From positions 212,571 through 276,570 of the forward strand of contig NZ_FZOQ01000005.1 of NCBI RefSeq assembly GCF_900188175.1: a DNA stretch of 64,000 bases, read 5' to 3'. Shown here piece after piece: positions 8,480 to 17,949 of this stretch. A model generated the notes under the pieces. The model was given only the letters and a program-made list of their open reading frames with translations, had not been told where the DNA came from and did no database searches. This stretch comes from Pontibacter ummariensis (GTDB lineage: Bacteria > Bacteroidota > Bacteroidia > Cytophagales > Hymenobacteraceae). How positions within the stretch are numbered: position 1 is the first letter of the stretch; each line of letters opens with the position of its first letter. The translations under genes were made by a program, and so were the position numbers.

Positions 8480-8890
8480 ATGAAAAGATTTCACGTAAAC
8501 GTACGCGTTAAGAATTTACAGGAGTCTGTTGCCTTTTATACCGCTTTGTTTGCCACTGCACCTACTGTGCTGAAGGAGGATTATGCGAAGTGGATGCTGG
8601 AGGACCCGCGCATAAATTTTGCCATCTCCCTACACCCCGAGAACGCCGGCATCGAACACCTGGGCATACAGGCAGAGAGCGAGGAGGAATTGGCAGAAGT
8701 GTATGAGAGGTTGCAACAGGCGAAAGGCACTATTGTGGAGGAAGGCAAGTGCACCTGCTGCTACGCTAAATCAGAGAAGTCCTGGATCACAGACCCACAG
8801 GGGGTAGACTGGGAGGCCTTCTATACATTTGGGGAGGCGACCGTATATGGTGAGGGAAAGCATACACGTACAGAAGCAACCGCGCTGTAA
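8480..8890 (+). CDS. ArsI/CadI-family VOC metalloenzyme
   Basis: This is a 136-residue vicinal-oxygen-chelate protein of the ArsI/CadI family. Candidate metal ligands are His5, His60 and Glu112. The thiolate loop reads KCTCCYAKSEKSWITDPQG, with Cys91, Cys93 and Cys94; in ArsI the adjacent Cys pair binds trivalent organoarsenicals before Fe(II)-dependent C-As bond cleavage. CadI proteins share the fold and are induced by cadmium. No arsR, arsM or arsenite-pump gene is nearby; the next gene downstream is a SigZ-like sigma factor, separated by a terminator. The exact substrate (methylarsenite, cadmium or other) cannot be told from sequence. Confidence 0.85.
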   Translation: MKRFHVNVRVKNLQESVAFYTALFATAPTVLKEDYAKWMLEDPRINFAISLHPENAGIEHLGIQAESEEELAEVYERLQQAKGTIVEEGKCTCCYAKSEKSWITDPQGVDWEAFYTFGEATVYGEGKHTRTEATAL

Positions 8891-8912
8891 TCCATTAGTA
8901 CAAAATAAAACG

Positions 8913-8957
8913 AAAGGGTATCCGCCTGTGCAGTTTTTCTCAGGCGGATGCCTTTAT
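8913..8957 (+). terminator. Hairpin terminator after the ArsI/CadI gene
   Basis: GGTATCCGCCTG (8917-8928) pairs with CAGGCGGATGCC (8941-8952) with one wobble pair, flanked by AAA upstream and TTTA downstream. Confidence 0.75.
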
Positions 8958-9108
8958 TTACAAGAATTTCTGTTTCTTCGCTTATACTACCTTTCTGTAC
9001 CCTGCCGGATATGTCTTGCCCCAACAGGCTATGAGCAAAGGAAAAGTAGGGAGAGGAAAGGGAGTGGTTTGGCACTAATTAGCGCAAGTGATAGAGTAGA
9101 CATCTGAT

Positions 9109-9726
9109 ATGGCAAATTGTTGTAACACTCCGGAACAATCTAACCTGGCAGCTGCCGACGCCTGTGCAGCTGTTGCCCCTGTTTTTTTAGCCTATGAAGC
9201 CCAACTGAAGGGTTTTGTGCAGAAGCGGGTATTGGATAAGACAGAGGCAGATGACATACTGCAGCAGCTTTACCTGAAGGTGTACAAGCACTGCGAGCAA
9301 CTGCAGGAGGTAAACAACACGAAGGCCTGGCTTTACCAGATCACCCGTAATGCGGTCTACGACTTTTTCAGGGAAAACAGCCGCCGTGAGCGCCTGGAAG
9401 ACCTGGAACTGGCAGAGGAGGAGTTGCCAGAGAACAGCCGGCATGAGATTGAAGCGCTGATAGAGCCGCTGATCGGCCTGTTGCCGGCAGAATACGCCGA
9501 GGCTCTGCGGTTGAGCGAGTTGGAGGGAGTAAGCCAGAAGGAGATCGCTGAACGTTTGGGGATATCTTACTCGGGTGCCAAGTCACGGGTGCAGCGGGGG
9601 CGCGAAAAGCTAAAGGCTTTGTTCATGGAGTGCTGTCATCTGGAGTTCAGCCACGACGGCCATGTGCTGTGGGCCCAGGTAAAGGCTAGCTGTAAGCCTC
9701 TGCAAGGACTCAAAACTTGTACCTGA
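9109..9726 (+). CDS. ECF-type RNA polymerase sigma factor, SigZ-like
   Basis: The protein has 205 residues. Region 2 lies at about 22-92 (DILQQLYLKVYKHCEQL, then AWLYQITRNAVYDFFRENSRR) and region 4 at about 117-171 (LRLSELEGVSQKEIAERLGISYSGAKSRVQRGREKLKALF). It resembles SigZ in carrying an N-terminal Cys pair (MANCCNTPE) and a Cys-containing tail (ECCHLEF, then two single Cys). No anti-sigma gene is adjacent, so the cysteines may themselves sense metal or oxidation; this is inference. It follows the ArsI/CadI gene in the same direction but with a terminator between. Its last 17 bases overlap the end of the convergent barrel gene at 9710. Confidence 0.85.
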   Translation: MANCCNTPEQSNLAAADACAAVAPVFLAYEAQLKGFVQKRVLDKTEADDILQQLYLKVYKHCEQLQEVNNTKAWLYQITRNAVYDFFRENSRRERLEDLELAEEELPENSRHEIEALIEPLIGLLPAEYAEALRLSELEGVSQKEIAERLGISYSGAKSRVQRGREKLKALFMECCHLEFSHDGHVLWAQVKASCKPLQGLKTCT

Positions 9727-11815
9727 GCTGTACTTTCACATCCGACCGCTTCGAGCCTTCGATCGTTTCCATGCCGGTACCAATGGAGTCCTGATTTCGG
9801 TAAAAGGTCAGGCCATACTTGAGCCACACGTCCATGCTTCGTATGGGGCGGAATTGCAGGAGGGCATAGGTCCTGGTGCCTTTGCCGAAGAAAGCAGGGA
9901 TGGAGAAGGCGTACAGCACGTCACGCTCATATATGTACTGCCGGGTGGCATAGCTGTCCGTGTCGAAAATAGCGTAGCGGGTACTCAGCCGTACCTTATT
10001 AAAAGTAAAGTTAAGGTCCTGTGCAATCAGGTAGCCGGTCTCCTGTGGCGACTCATGCGTATAAGTGCTAAACTGCACCCTCGATTTCAGGCTTAGTATT
10101 TTACTGGCGACTGTCTCAAAGTGCAGCAGGTAGTTCCGGCGCAGTGCCTGCGCCACATAATCTATGCTTGTGGTGTTGCCCGGCACATTGCGTCCTTTGC
10201 TCTCGCTGCGCATTTGGGCGTACAGGCTACTTAGCTTGTTCGGGCGGAAGAGCAGGCGCACTAAATACTCATCCCCGTAAGAAGGGGCATCCACCTGATA
10301 GCGCAGCCACGGGAACCGGAAGCGATCATAGTAAGCGGTTATCTCCCATTGCGGCAAAGGCCTGATCTTGATGCCCGTGTAAAAGCCCTGTTCATTTATG
10401 TTGCGGGTGCCCTCCCCAAAAGCGCTGCCATAGAAGCTGTGAAAATGACGGGCGTAGTAACGATGCAGCATTGCCAGTTCCACCCTATTCGAAAGATTGG
10501 CGACAAACCCGTTAATAGTACCCACGCCACCACTTTTACTCAATGCCGTTTCTCCGAAAAGATAGACATTCTGCCAGGTATAGCTGTAGTTGGCGCCGAT
10601 ATTGTAATTACGCGTCCCGTTAAACTCGAAGCGCTGGTAAGGCACCCCTGCTTTTTGCATAGGAGCACTGTAATGGGTTCCCAAGGCCGTGAGCCCCAGG
10701 TTCAAGCTTTTGTCCCTTGACTGAAAACTGGCGTTTCCGCCAAAGACCTGTTCACGTGCTTGCCCTTTGTTAGCCAGTTCTGTGGGAGTGCGGTGGAAGC
10801 CCGAGGTCTGGATACTCGTAAAGAAGTTGGTATAAAAGGGCAGGGAATCCAGTCGATCCTGCAGGTTGGCATCTACCCGCTTGTTAGAGTAAAAGCCAGT
10901 AATATCTACCTGCCCTACGTTATACGTTACAGCCCCGCCTCTTAAGAAGGCGTACTCCAGCACAGAGGTGTAAGGCCTGATACCCAGGTTAGGCCTGCTA
11001 ACAGTGGCAATCGTCTCGCTCCCTTTGCCAACTGTGTAGCCAGAAGAGAGCAAGAGGCCCTGGCCAATCTGTAGTTGGTAATCGCCGAGGGCAATCGTCT
11101 TAAACCTACCCCGGTTGTAAAGCTGCAGGTGCGCCGTGTAGTAGTCAAAGCCGTAGCGGCGGGTAGTCCTGTCCCATATCAGTTGCTCACCCGGGTCCTT
11201 TTCGGCGGCAAAGCCAAAGCTGTAATCCCGCGGATGGCTGATGCGGTAGCGGAGGTAAAGCTTTTCGGGGGATCCCAGGTAGCGGCTTCTGGAACGGCTG
11301 GTGGTATCTATTGGCATATAGCCTCTCCGCTCCTGCAGGGTGCGCTCATACCGGAGTATAAGTGCGTTGTTGTCTTCCCCCACCACGCGTTGCCACAGCG
11401 GGCGCTGATCTGCCTGTAGCCCGGTGTCTCGTACGCGTACAAAGGGCAGTAGCTGGTAAATAGTGGGCAGGTCGAAACCGGGAATAGCCTGCAGCTCATA
11501 AATGCTCAGCAAGTCGCCGTTCTCTTCCAGGTACTCAAAAAAGGCAGCGATCTGCGGACGGGAGAGGAGGTAGAGAGCCGCAAGCTCTTCCGGCGTGGTG
11601 CGGTTCAGGTCGATGGGGCGCTGGTAATACTGGAAAAGGGTCTCGTAGAAGTCCTCGTAGGAAATGCTCTCGTCGTCCTGCTCGGCAAACAGCTCCTGTA
11701 CTAACAGGTCCAGGTCTATCGCCTGGCGGGGATAGTCCTGCGCCAGCAATGGGGGCAGGAGCAGAAGCGTAAACCAACACAAGAGGAGACAGCGTACCAT
11801 AGGCAAGCGCGCCAT
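9710..11815 (-). CDS. Helix-hairpin-helix outer membrane barrel protein
   Basis: The protein has about 701 residues. The frame opens at a TTG (11836), but the ATG at 11815 or the one at 11800 (MVRCLLLCWFTLLLLPP) is a better start because it leads directly into the signal peptide. After cleavage, residues about 30-130 hold a ComEA-like helix-hairpin-helix segment (DLNRTTPEELAALYLLSRPQIAAFFEYL, then IYELQAIPGFD). The remaining 550 residues are alternating beta-strands ending in KYKF, typical of an outer-membrane barrel. This architecture is common in Bacteroidota and has no assigned function known to me. It is followed upstream on the same strand by a PorV-like gene, possibly co-transcribed. 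The 3' end overlaps the sigma factor gene by 17 bases. Confidence 0.7.
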   Translation of the reverse strand: MARLPMVRCLLLCWFTLLLLPPLLAQDYPRQAIDLDLLVQELFAEQDDESISYEDFYETLFQYYQRPIDLNRTTPEELAALYLLSRPQIAAFFEYLEENGDLLSIYELQAIPGFDLPTIYQLLPFVRVRDTGLQADQRPLWQRVVGEDNNALILRYERTLQERRGYMPIDTTSRSRSRYLGSPEKLYLRYRISHPRDYSFGFAAEKDPGEQLIWDRTTRRYGFDYYTAHLQLYNRGRFKTIALGDYQLQIGQGLLLSSGYTVGKGSETIATVSRPNLGIRPYTSVLEYAFLRGGAVTYNVGQVDITGFYSNKRVDANLQDRLDSLPFYTNFFTSIQTSGFHRTPTELANKGQAREQVFGGNASFQSRDKSLNLGLTALGTHYSAPMQKAGVPYQRFEFNGTRNYNIGANYSYTWQNVYLFGETALSKSGGVGTINGFVANLSNRVELAMLHRYYARHFHSFYGSAFGEGTRNINEQGFYTGIKIRPLPQWEITAYYDRFRFPWLRYQVDAPSYGDEYLVRLLFRPNKLSSLYAQMRSESKGRNVPGNTTSIDYVAQALRRNYLLHFETVASKILSLKSRVQFSTYTHESPQETGYLIAQDLNFTFNKVRLSTRYAIFDTDSYATRQYIYERDVLYAFSIPAFFGKGTRTYALLQFRPIRSMDVWLKYGLTFYRNQDSIGTGMETIEGSKRSDVKVQLRYKF

Positions 11816-12036
11816 TTGCCAGCATTTCCTGGACAATGGTGCAGTTAGTATATGTTCACTACTAAGTTTACTATATGCCAGCTAAGAATAGTTACATATA
11901 AATGTTTTGTATCCTCTCAGCCAAGTCCGTTGTTCCTAGCTTTCTTGATACCGCTTAGGTTACCAGGCGTAACATTCTCCTGCTGGCAGGTTTCTGATAC
12001 CTTTGCTCCTGCAGGGCTAAGCGGTGCAAAAGCATA

Positions 12037-12858
12037 CTATTGGTCGAACTGGTAGGCAACCGATAAGTGGTGGCTAAAGCCCAGCAAGGTGGTAGACCCA
12101 AATGCGTAAGCAACGTTCAGCTGTCTTGCCTGAAAACCCGCCCCGAAGGTAAGTTTGTTGATGAGGGTGTTAAAGCCAGTACGCAGGGCCAGTTTGTCTT
12201 TTAACACCTGGTACTCGATCCCGGCTTTAAAGCTAGCATCGTAGTCAATGTCCTTTTCTGTTTCTGCTATTAGCAGTAGTTTCGGGGCCGGACGGTAAGC
12301 TAGACCTGCTTTCATAACAGTCGGTAGCCGTTCATCTTCGAAAGCCGACAGCTTTGCCTGGTTCAGGTTAAAGGCATAGGCCCCAACGTACAAGTTAGGG
12401 ACAATTTCGCCCTGCCCGCCAACAGAGAGCGCCACTCCCTTTTCGCTTCCATAGCTCTTGACCGCTACTTGCCACACATCTGCCTTTACCCCAAGGCTGA
12501 ACTGCCCCAGCCTGTGCGCTACACCCAATCCTATGTGTTGCTGGCTGTAAAGCTCGTCACCAAACCGGCTGACGCTAAGCCCGTAGCTGCCATACCCCTC
12601 GGTGGGGAGTACTGCCTGCAGGGCAACAGTCGTAAAAGCCTGTATACCGAAACGGTTCTCGACATAAGCCCCCGCTTGCGGCTGCTCCAGGCCGGCAATG
12701 CCCGCAACGTTATTCTGCAGTGCCCACAGATCGGGTAAGGCAACGGCAGCGCCTCCCAAGGCAGCAGCGCGTGCCCCTGTACTGTACAGCTGCTGTGCCT
12801 GTGCTTGATGTGATACAATGCTGGTGAAGACGAACAGTGGCGTGAACAGGAGCTTCAT
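12037..12858 (-). CDS. PorV/PorQ-like outer membrane barrel protein
   Basis: The protein has 273 residues with a signal peptide at 1-21 (ending AQAQ). The N-terminal mature part reads GARAAALGGAAVALPDLWALQNNVAGIAGL, the hallmark of the PorV/PorQ and FadL-related barrels of Bacteroidota. The rest is a regular series of amphipathic strands ending in VAYQFDQ. In type IX secretion PorV shuttles cargo and PorQ helps anchor it, but many paralogues like this one are unassigned. It lies about 220 bases upstream of the HhH barrel gene in the same direction, which suggests one transcript. Role beyond an outer-membrane barrel is not established. Confidence 0.65.
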   Translation of the reverse strand: MKLLFTPLFVFTSIVSHQAQAQQLYSTGARAAALGGAAVALPDLWALQNNVAGIAGLEQPQAGAYVENRFGIQAFTTVALQAVLPTEGYGSYGLSVSRFGDELYSQQHIGLGVAHRLGQFSLGVKADVWQVAVKSYGSEKGVALSVGGQGEIVPNLYVGAYAFNLNQAKLSAFEDERLPTVMKAGLAYRPAPKLLLIAETEKDIDYDASFKAGIEYQVLKDKLALRTGFNTLINKLTFGAGFQARQLNVAYAFGSTTLLGFSHHLSVAYQFDQ

Positions 12859-13172
12859 AGGTTACTGGAAATAGTACTGTAAAGTGCCAGCAGGCCAGTG
12901 CTGGCAGGCGTGTTTCGCTGGATAACAATATTTGTTTATAGCTGTGTAAGTATAAATAGGCCTACGTTGTTTACCTGTAAATGGATGTAAGTATATAATA
13001 GTCAGCAGATTAAAAACATTAACTAAGGAGTTTTGTGCTTTTGCATCGAAAAAAGGTGTGTCTGCAGTGAAAGAAGGTTAAATTGTATTATTGCTATTGT
13101 ATTAACTGTTTACTAAGCGCGTAAACTATGCTGTAATACTAATATTTAAGTTAAACAGCTAAATAAGCGCTT
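12859..13172. other. Divergent intergenic region before susC
   Basis: These 314 bases are AT-rich and contain the promoters of the PorV-like gene (leftward) and the SusC operon (rightward). I found no exact TAnnTTTG box and no clear palindrome. No sigma/anti-sigma or two-component regulator lies next to it. Confidence 0.5.
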
Positions 13173-16100
13173 ATGAAAAAGGTTCTACTACTTAGCCTGA
13201 TGCTGGCTCTGCTCTTGCCGTTATCAGGTTATTCGCAAGAGGCCAGGACTGTAACGGGTGTGGTTACTGACGCGTCAACTGGCCAACCTTTGCCTGGCGT
13301 TGCAGTGCTAGTGCAGGGTACTACCGTAGGGGTTACCACCGGGGCAGAGGGAAGATACAGTATTGTGGTTCCTCCTAATCAAAATACGTTGGTGTTTCGT
13401 TTCCTGGGCTATACGACCGTGACAAGAAACGTGGGCAATGCCGCGACAATAGATGTTGCGCTGGGAACAGACACAGAACAGTTGCAGGAGGTGGTGGTAA
13501 CTGCCCTCGGTATCGAAAAGACCCGGAACGAACTACCGTATGCGGCGGAGCAGGTAGATGGCGAGCAGGTGACCACGACGCGGGATAACAACCTCGTGAA
13601 CGCACTCTCAGGTAAAGTAGCCGGCGTAAACATTCAGCGAAACAACAGCCTGGGTGGATCAACGAATATCGTTATTCGCGGCGCTAAGTCGCTTACGCAA
13701 AACAACCAGGCCCTTTTCGTGGTGGATGGCGTGCCAATAAGTAACGCGGTCTCGAATACCCTGGACCAGTCTACTGGTCGTGGCGGATACGACTACGGTA
13801 ACGCTGCCGCTGATATCAACCCGGAAGACATTGCCTCTATCACGGTGCTCAAGGGTGCTGCGGCTACTGCGCTTTACGGTTCACGGGCAGCGAACGGGGT
13901 GGTGATGATCACAACCAAAAAGGGCCGGGGCAGAGAGGGCATTGGTGTTACGATCAACTCCAGTGTAAACTTTGGTTCTATAGATCCTGATACCTTTGTG
14001 GACTTTCAGGACCAGTATGGAGCAGGTTATGGTACCTATTATCCATCACCGGATGGATATTTTCTGTATGCAGACGTAGATGGCGATGGCCAACCGGACC
14101 GCGTGGTACCCACAACAGAGGATGCCTCCTACGGTGCTCAATTCAATCCGAACCTGTTAGTTTATCAGTGGAATGCCTTCGATGAGTCATCTCCCTTTTT
14201 CGGGCAGCCTAGGCCTTGGGTAGCTGCTGAAAACGACCCGAACGAGTTCTTTCAAAACTCCTTCGGTACGACACAGAGTATCGCGCTGGACGCCAATAAC
14301 GAAGGCAACTATTTTAATCTGCGCTATACCTACACTTACGATGAGGGTATCCTGCCCAACAGCGAGATCCAAAAAGACTATTTCAACTTTGCCGCAGGCT
14401 ATAACCTGACCGACCGCTTTAAAGCAAGTGCCTCGGTTAACTACACGGTGGTAGAGGGCTTGGGGCGTTATGGTACAGGGTATGACGTAAACAACCTCCT
14501 AACCAACTTCAGGCAATGGTGGCAGGTAAACGTGGACATCGAGGAGTTGGAGGATGCTTATAACAGGACGGGCCGTAACATTACCTGGAACTGGGCAAAC
14601 CCGCTTAACCCTGCGGAGGGGCTGGTGCCAATCTACTGGGACAACCCCTACTGGACCCGCTTCGAGAACTACCAGAACGATAGCCGGCAACGCATTTTTG
14701 GAAACATCAGGGTAGACTATGAGTTAGCGGACTGGTTAAGCCTGATGGGGCGTATTTCCCTGGACTCTTACGACGAGCTGCAGGAAGAGAGAACTGCTGT
14801 TGGCTCCCTTAATCCTGCGGTATACCTTCGGAACAACAACAGCTTCCGGGAGTATAACTATGACCTGATGGCGAATTTCGAGAGGGATCTGTCAGAATCC
14901 TTTAGCCTGAACGGTGTATTGGGAACAAACATCAGAAGAACACTGATCAGTTCTATAAGCGCCTCCACTAACGGTGGGTTGGTAGTGCCGGGCCTGTACT
15001 CATTGGCTAACTCGCTAAACCCCATTACAGCGCCTACCGAAAATGAGTCAGAGCTGCAGGTAAACGGCTACTTCGCCAGCGCTACCTTAGGGTATCGGGA
15101 CCTTGCTTTTCTGGATGTCGCCTACCGTATCGACCAGGCTTCTTCGCTCGCCATCGAAAACAATGCCTACCCCTATGGGTCTATATCCGGCAGCTTTGTG
15201 TTTACAGAGCTGATGGAGCCCCGGTACTGGCTGACGAACGGTAAACTCAGGCTGAACTACGCAGAGGTGGGTAACATGGCCCCGGCTGGTGCCATCAACA
15301 TCGTTTATGCAAACCCGTTTGACCCTTATAATAACCCTAACCCACTGTTTGGTACAGCACCACTGTACTCGCTACCTAATACCAGAAACAACCCGGAACT
15401 GGAGCCGGAGAGAACAGAAAGCTACGAGGCAGGGCTCGAGATGTCTTTCTTCGATGCCCGCGCCGGCTTTGATGTAACCTACTATAAGACAAACTCTATT
15501 AACCAGATTCTGCCTGTAACGGTATCGCCAACAACTGGCTACAGCTTTCAGTACGTTAACTCCGGAAACATCGAGAACCGCGGCTGGGAAGTCTCAGTCT
15601 ATGGTACTCCGGTAAAAACAGACAACTTCTCCTGGACCATCAACGCGAACTGGACAAGAAACAGAAACGAGGTAAAAGAACTGTACACTGATGCGCTGGG
15701 TAACGAAACCGAGAACATACAGCTTGCTTCATTTCAGGGGGGCGTGTCCATTAACGCTACCTTAGGAGAGCCTTACGGCACAATCCGGGGAACAGACTTC
15801 GTTTACCTGAACGGCCAAAGAGTAGTAGGTCCGGATGGCTTCTATTTAAGAACACCTACCTCAAACCAGGTGATCGGTAATATCAATCCGGACTGGGTAG
15901 GGGGCGTTACGAACATATTGCGCTATAAAGGCCTGTCTTTTAGCTTCCTGATCGATGTAAAGAATGGTGGAGATATTTTCTCGCTTGACCAGTACTATGG
16001 CCTGGCCACAGGGGTGAGTGAGGCGACAACCTTTATCAATGATTTGGGCAACCCCGTGCGCAACACGCTGGCGGAAGGAGGCGGTGTTATCTTCCCAGGG

Positions 16101-16448
16101 GTGCAGCAGGACGGTACGGTCAACACCGTGCGGGCACCAGCATCGAACTACGGTACTTTCGGATACGCCCGGAACCCGGCTGCTGGCTTTGTGTATGATG
16201 CAGGTTATGTGAAGCTAAGAGAAGTAACCCTTACTTACAGTTTGCCAGCTACCCTTATCGAAAAGCTCGGCCCTATCCAAGAGATCCAAGTGTCTGCCTT
16301 TGGAAGGAACCTATGGATTATCGATAAAGAGCTGCCTTACGCAGACCCAGAGGAAGGCCTGGGCGCTAGCAACTTTGTAGGCGGTTATCAGGGAGGAGCT
16401 TACCCCACCACAAGAATTGTCGGTATCAATTTGAAAGCAAGACTGTAA
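13173..16448 (+). CDS. SusC/RagA-type TonB-linked outer membrane receptor
   Basis: This is a 1091-residue TonB-dependent transporter. The signal peptide is at 1-21 (ending GYSQ). A carboxypeptidase-regulatory-like domain follows at about 25-105 (VTGVVTDASTGQPLPGVAVL), then the plug at about 120-250 with the SusC signature motifs NALSGKVAGVNIQRN, VIRGAKSL and FVVDGVPI. The C-terminal barrel ends in LKARL. SusC proteins form the channel under a SusD lid and import oligosaccharides or peptides with TonB energy. SusD begins 5 bases downstream and a surface lipoprotein follows, so these three are one operon. No glycosidase or protease gene is in the operon, so the substrate cannot be inferred. Confidence 0.92.
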   Translation: MKKVLLLSLMLALLLPLSGYSQEARTVTGVVTDASTGQPLPGVAVLVQGTTVGVTTGAEGRYSIVVPPNQNTLVFRFLGYTTVTRNVGNAATIDVALGTDTEQLQEVVVTALGIEKTRNELPYAAEQVDGEQVTTTRDNNLVNALSGKVAGVNIQRNNSLGGSTNIVIRGAKSLTQNNQALFVVDGVPISNAVSNTLDQSTGRGGYDYGNAAADINPEDIASITVLKGAAATALYGSRAANGVVMITTKKGRGREGIGVTINSSVNFGSIDPDTFVDFQDQYGAGYGTYYPSPDGYFLYADVDGDGQPDRVVPTTEDASYGAQFNPNLLVYQWNAFDESSPFFGQPRPWVAAENDPNEFFQNSFGTTQSIALDANNEGNYFNLRYTYTYDEGILPNSEIQKDYFNFAAGYNLTDRFKASASVNYTVVEGLGRYGTGYDVNNLLTNFRQWWQVNVDIEELEDAYNRTGRNITWNWANPLNPAEGLVPIYWDNPYWTRFENYQNDSRQRIFGNIRVDYELADWLSLMGRISLDSYDELQEERTAVGSLNPAVYLRNNNSFREYNYDLMANFERDLSESFSLNGVLGTNIRRTLISSISASTNGGLVVPGLYSLANSLNPITAPTENESELQVNGYFASATLGYRDLAFLDVAYRIDQASSLAIENNAYPYGSISGSFVFTELMEPRYWLTNGKLRLNYAEVGNMAPAGAINIVYANPFDPYNNPNPLFGTAPLYSLPNTRNNPELEPERTESYEAGLEMSFFDARAGFDVTYYKTNSINQILPVTVSPTTGYSFQYVNSGNIENRGWEVSVYGTPVKTDNFSWTINANWTRNRNEVKELYTDALGNETENIQLASFQGGVSINATLGEPYGTIRGTDFVYLNGQRVVGPDGFYLRTPTSNQVIGNINPDWVGGVTNILRYKGLSFSFLIDVKNGGDIFSLDQYYGLATGVSEATTFINDLGNPVRNTLAEGGGVIFPGVQQDGTVNTVRAPASNYGTFGYARNPAAGFVYDAGYVKLREVTLTYSLPATLIEKLGPIQEIQVSAFGRNLWIIDKELPYADPEEGLGASNFVGGYQGGAYPTTRIVGINLKARL

Positions 16449-16453
16449 AAGAC

Positions 16454-17890
16454 ATGAAGATGAAAAAGATAGTTATAATAGCAGTTGCACTGCTCTTCGG
16501 TAACGCCTGTACAGATGACTTTGAAGAAATAAACGTGAACCCGAAGGCGGCAACGGAGGTACCGGTTGGGACCCTTCTGTCGAGTGCACAGCGAGAGCTA
16601 ACCGACGTGCTGACCAGTGCTAACGTGAACGTTAACATTTTCCGCTTACTGACACAGCAGTGGGCACAGACCACGTACACAGATGAGAGCAGGTATGACT
16701 TGGTGACACGCGACATACCAACAAATATCTGGACGATTTTATACAGGGATGTACTAGCCGACCTGAGAGAGGCCCAGAGGCTTATCCTAGCGGAAACCAA
16801 CGCCCCGGATGCCATCGCACAAAACCGCCTGGCTATTTTAGAGATACACGAAATATACGCGTGGACTGTGTTAGTGAACATTTTCGGGGACGTGCCCTAC
16901 ACCGAGGCACTAGACCCTGATAACGTGTATCCGGCTTACGACGATGCAGAGTTTATTTACAACGACTTACTGGAGAGGCTGGATGCCGCCATTGCGCTAC
17001 TGAACCCGGATGCCCCTGGCTTCGGCAGTGCCGACCTGATCTATGGCGGTGTTGGCAGTGTGGAGAGTTGGCTGACGTTTGCAAACTCCCTGAAGCTGAA
17101 GCTTGCCATGACCATTGCAGAGGTTGCCCCTGACCGGGCGGAGGAACTGGTACAAGAGGCGCTGCCAAACGTGTTCACATCCAACCTTGATAATGCTACT
17201 TTCAACTACCTGGCTGCCCCGCCAAATACCAACCCAATCTGGATCGACCTGGTGCAAAGCGGACGCCAGGACTTTGTGGTAGCCAACACATTAGTGGATG
17301 TGATGCTCGAGCTGGATGACCCGCGGCTGGAGCAATACTTCTCCCTTGTTAACAACGAAATTATTGGGGGTACATACGGCACCAGTAACAGCTTTGCCTC
17401 TTTTTCGAAGCCTTCTGCCCGGATATTGGCGCCTGACTTCGAGGCGGTTCTTTTAAGCTATTCAGAAGTGGAGTTTTACCTGGCTGAGGCTGCGGTTAGA
17501 GGTTTTGATGTGCCTGGCACGGCAGAAGAGCATTATGAGAACGCTATCGTAGCCAACATGGAGTACTGGAATGTGCCACCAGAAGAGATAGCAGAGTACC
17601 TCCAGCAGCCTGCTGTAACTTGGGACCCTGCAGCGGCAAATCCTATACAGCAAATCGCCCTGCAGAAGTGGATCGCGCTGTATAACCGGGGCTATGACGC
17701 TTGGGTAGAGTGGAGAAGGTTGGACTATCCTGTTTTGCCGATACCAGCGGATGCCTATCTGGATGCCATCCCCGTCCGTTTCCCTTATCCGACTGTGGAG
17801 CAAAACCTGAATACCGAAAACTATAACGCTGCCGCTGCTGCTATTGGTGGCGACCTGCCAAGCACTCGTATCTTTTGGGACGTAGATTAA
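16454..17890 (+). CDS. SusD/RagB-type substrate-binding lipoprotein
   Basis: The protein has 478 residues. A lipoprotein signal (MKMKKIVIIAVALLFGNAC) places the lipidated Cys at residue 19; it is followed by TDDFEE, an acidic stretch of the kind that directs lipoproteins to the cell surface in Bacteroidota. The SusD-like helical fold is indicated by the N-terminal INVNPKAAT segment and the C-terminal Trp-rich motif (KWIALYNRGYDAWVEWRRLDYP). SusD forms the hinged lid that binds ligand above SusC. It starts 5 bases after susC, and the downstream lipoprotein at 17950 probably completes the surface complex. Ligand unknown. Confidence 0.9.
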   Translation: MKMKKIVIIAVALLFGNACTDDFEEINVNPKAATEVPVGTLLSSAQRELTDVLTSANVNVNIFRLLTQQWAQTTYTDESRYDLVTRDIPTNIWTILYRDVLADLREAQRLILAETNAPDAIAQNRLAILEIHEIYAWTVLVNIFGDVPYTEALDPDNVYPAYDDAEFIYNDLLERLDAAIALLNPDAPGFGSADLIYGGVGSVESWLTFANSLKLKLAMTIAEVAPDRAEELVQEALPNVFTSNLDNATFNYLAAPPNTNPIWIDLVQSGRQDFVVANTLVDVMLELDDPRLEQYFSLVNNEIIGGTYGTSNSFASFSKPSARILAPDFEAVLLSYSEVEFYLAEAAVRGFDVPGTAEEHYENAIVANMEYWNVPPEEIAEYLQQPAVTWDPAAANPIQQIALQKWIALYNRGYDAWVEWRRLDYPVLPIPADAYLDAIPVRFPYPTVEQNLNTENYNAAAAAIGGDLPSTRIFWDVD

Positions 17891-17949
17891 GCTGCAAGTC
17901 CACACCCTTATGGTACAAGTATTTATTGGGACACTAAAACTGCTATGAA

